A stretch of 6,917 nt of DNA, from the NCBI GenBank assembly GCA_964556675.1, contig CAZKYN010000187.1, positions 1 to 6,917 on the forward strand, written 5' to 3'. Source of the DNA: JBDKTK01 sp964556675. Lineage in GTDB: Bacteria > Desulfobacterota > Syntrophia > Syntrophales > UBA4778. Shown in pieces: positions 5,731 through 6,917 of this stretch. Each line of letters starts with the position of its first letter. Position 1 is the stretch's first letter. A program made the position numbers and the translations under genes. The notes beneath the pieces were generated by a model. The model worked only from the letters and a program-made list of their open reading frames with translations. It had not been told where the DNA came from and searched no databases.

Positions 5731-6917
5731 CTACTTTCCGCTTTTCCCTCTGATCTTCCTGATGGCGCTTGATACCTGTTTGCGGGAGGTCCCCCCGATC
5801 ACATCCCTGCTGTCGACCGATTTTACCGGATCGATAATCGGCAGGGCGTCCTTCTCAAAGGCGGGATTGTATCTCTTGAGTTCCTCAAGCGAAAGCGACT
5901 GCAGCTCCCTTTTTTCGGCAAGGCAAAACCCGACGAGTTTTCCGATGATTTCATGCGACTGCCGGAAAGGCACTCCTTTTTTCACCAGGTATTCCGCAAG
6001 GTCCGTGGCCGTCGTGAAGCCGCGCGATGCTTCGGCAAGCATTCGCTCACCGGCAAAGCTTATATTACCGAGCATCCGGGCCAGGACGGCGAGGCAGGAC
6101 TTGACCGTTTCGACGGTATCGAACAGCGGTTCCTTGTCTTCCTGGAGATCCCTGTTGTAAGTCATCGGCAGGCCTTTAAGAACTGTCAGCAGCGAAACCA
6201 GATTGCCGTAGACCCTTCCCGTCTTCCCGCGAATGAGTTCGGCGACGTCCGGGTTCTTCTTCTGCGGCATGATGCTGCTGCCGGTCGTAAAGGAGTCGGC
6301 TATCTCGACAAAACCGAATTCCCCGCTGGACCAGATTACCAGGTCCTCGCACAACCGGCTCATGTGCATCATGAGGAGGCCCGATGCAAAGATAAACTCC
6401 GCCGCGAAGTCCCGGTCGGATACGGCATCCATACTGTTGGAGGTTATTGCCGGGAACTTCAGAAGGCGAGCCGCAACTTTCCTGTCGAGCGGCAGGCCCG
6501 TCCCCGCCAGCGCCGCCGAGCCCAACGGCATTATATTGATGCGCTTCAGGCAGTCCCGGAAACGGCCCTCGTCGCGGTCCAGCATTTCGTGGAAGGCCAG
6601 CAGATAATGGGACAGCAGGACGGGCTGGGCCTTTTGCATATGCGTGTAGCCCGGCATCACCTTACCCGTCTCCCGGACGGCTGCGTCGACCAGGGCCGAT
6701 TTCAGTCCGGCGATGAGCCCCAGGACCTCGGCCGTTTCATCTCGCAGCCACAGGCGCAGGTCCAGCGCCACCTGGTCGTTGCGGCTGCGCCCCGAGTGGA
6801 GACGCTCGCCTGCCTTGCCTATCCTGCGCGTAAGCTCCTGCTCGACGGCCATGTGGATGTCCTCGAGTTCCGGGGAAAACTTGAACTTGCCTTTTTCGAT
6901 ATCGTTCAGGATGGACT
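5731..6917 (-). CDS. argH: Argininosuccinate lyase (ArgH), N-terminus outside the window
   Basis: ArgH splits argininosuccinate into arginine and fumarate, the last step of arginine synthesis, as a cytosolic homotetramer of the fumarase/aspartase superfamily. The reading frame runs to the window edge; the first complete codon ends at 6915. The 21 codons before the first visible ATG (6850-6852) encode a normal ArgH sequence ending ELEDIH, so that ATG is internal and not a start. About 394 residues are visible and roughly 60-70 N-terminal ones are missing. Landmarks are HSGRSRNDQVALDLRLW, GYTHMQKAQPV with the catalytic histidine, SNSMDAVSDRDFAAEF, and the mobile loop GSSIMPQKKNPD (about 6246-6284) that carries the catalytic serine. 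The C-terminal GGTSRKQV is also typical. The TAG stop sits 1 nt from the lipoprotein ATG, so the two are probably co-translated. An arginine gene such as argG may lie upstream. Confidence 0.96.
   Translation of the reverse strand, partial: SILNDIEKGKFKFSPELEDIHMAVEQELTRRIGKAGERLHSGRSRNDQVALDLRLWLRDETAEVLGLIAGLKSALVDAAVRETGKVMPGYTHMQKAQPVLLSHYLLAFHEMLDRDEGRFRDCLKRINIMPLGSAALAGTGLPLDRKVAARLLKFPAITSNSMDAVSDRDFAAEFIFASGLLMMHMSRLCEDLVIWSSGEFGFVEIADSFTTGSSIMPQKKNPDVAELIRGKTGRVYGNLVSLLTVLKGLPMTYNRDLQEDKEPLFDTVETVKSCLAVLARMLGNISFAGERMLAEASRGFTTATDLAEYLVKKGVPFRQSHEIIGKLVGFCLAEKRELQSLSLEELKRYNPAFEKDALPIIDPVKSVDSRDVIGGTSRKQVSSAIRKIRGKSGK

Noticed and set aside
6850..6852. First visible ATG as the start of argH
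   Set aside because: The frame stays open to the window edge and the 21 codons before it encode conserved ArgH sequence, so the gene is cut by the window, not short.
1..6917. tRNA, rRNA, prophage, toxin-antitoxin or defence genes
   Set aside because: Nothing resembling these was seen; the window is almost filled by seven housekeeping genes.

Overview
The window holds seven genes, all on the minus strand and so read from right to left: argH (its start lies beyond the right edge), a small lipoprotein gene, lysA, dapF, dapA, dapB and dapL. The DNA is moderately GC-rich and about 90% coding, with Shine-Dalgarno sites and ATGA-type overlaps. It is bacterial and chromosomal. The outer-membrane-style lipoprotein and the meso-DAP pathway suggest a Gram-negative, diderm host. 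DapL, the argH/lipoprotein/lysA/dap order and the two interspersed repeats fit best, from memory, with a deltaproteobacterium-like lineage (Desulfobacterota in the broad sense, for example Geobacter or Syntrophus relatives). That placement is inference, not proof.

Layout. From 6917 to 4048, argH, the lipoprotein gene and lysA are packed tightly: a 1-nt gap, then a 4-nt ATGA overlap. A 97-nt gap between lysA and dapF is mostly a strong inverted repeat with a T8 run on its lysA side. dapF, dapA and dapB follow with gaps of 33 and 9 nt and good ribosome binding sites. A 186-nt gap before dapL carries a 119-bp imperfect palindrome with near-identical inverted ends, then a possible promoter and a small hairpin. 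dapL starts with TTG. The last 63 nt hold no gene I can support.

Function. DapA, DapB, DapL, DapF and LysA form a complete aminotransferase-variant route from aspartate semialdehyde and pyruvate to meso-diaminopimelate (for peptidoglycan) and L-lysine. DapL replaces DapD, DapC and DapE. Aspartokinase and aspartate-semialdehyde dehydrogenase are not in the window. ArgH is the last step of arginine synthesis, so arginine and lysine genes are joined in one transcription direction.

The enzymes are ordinary. The parts worth a second look are the lipoprotein, which has an LptM/LppL-like start and a fibronectin-III-like body in the lppL-lysA-dapF position, and the two unrelated palindromic repeats that fill the only two large gaps in the cluster. 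I see no clear sign of a wholly new biological system.
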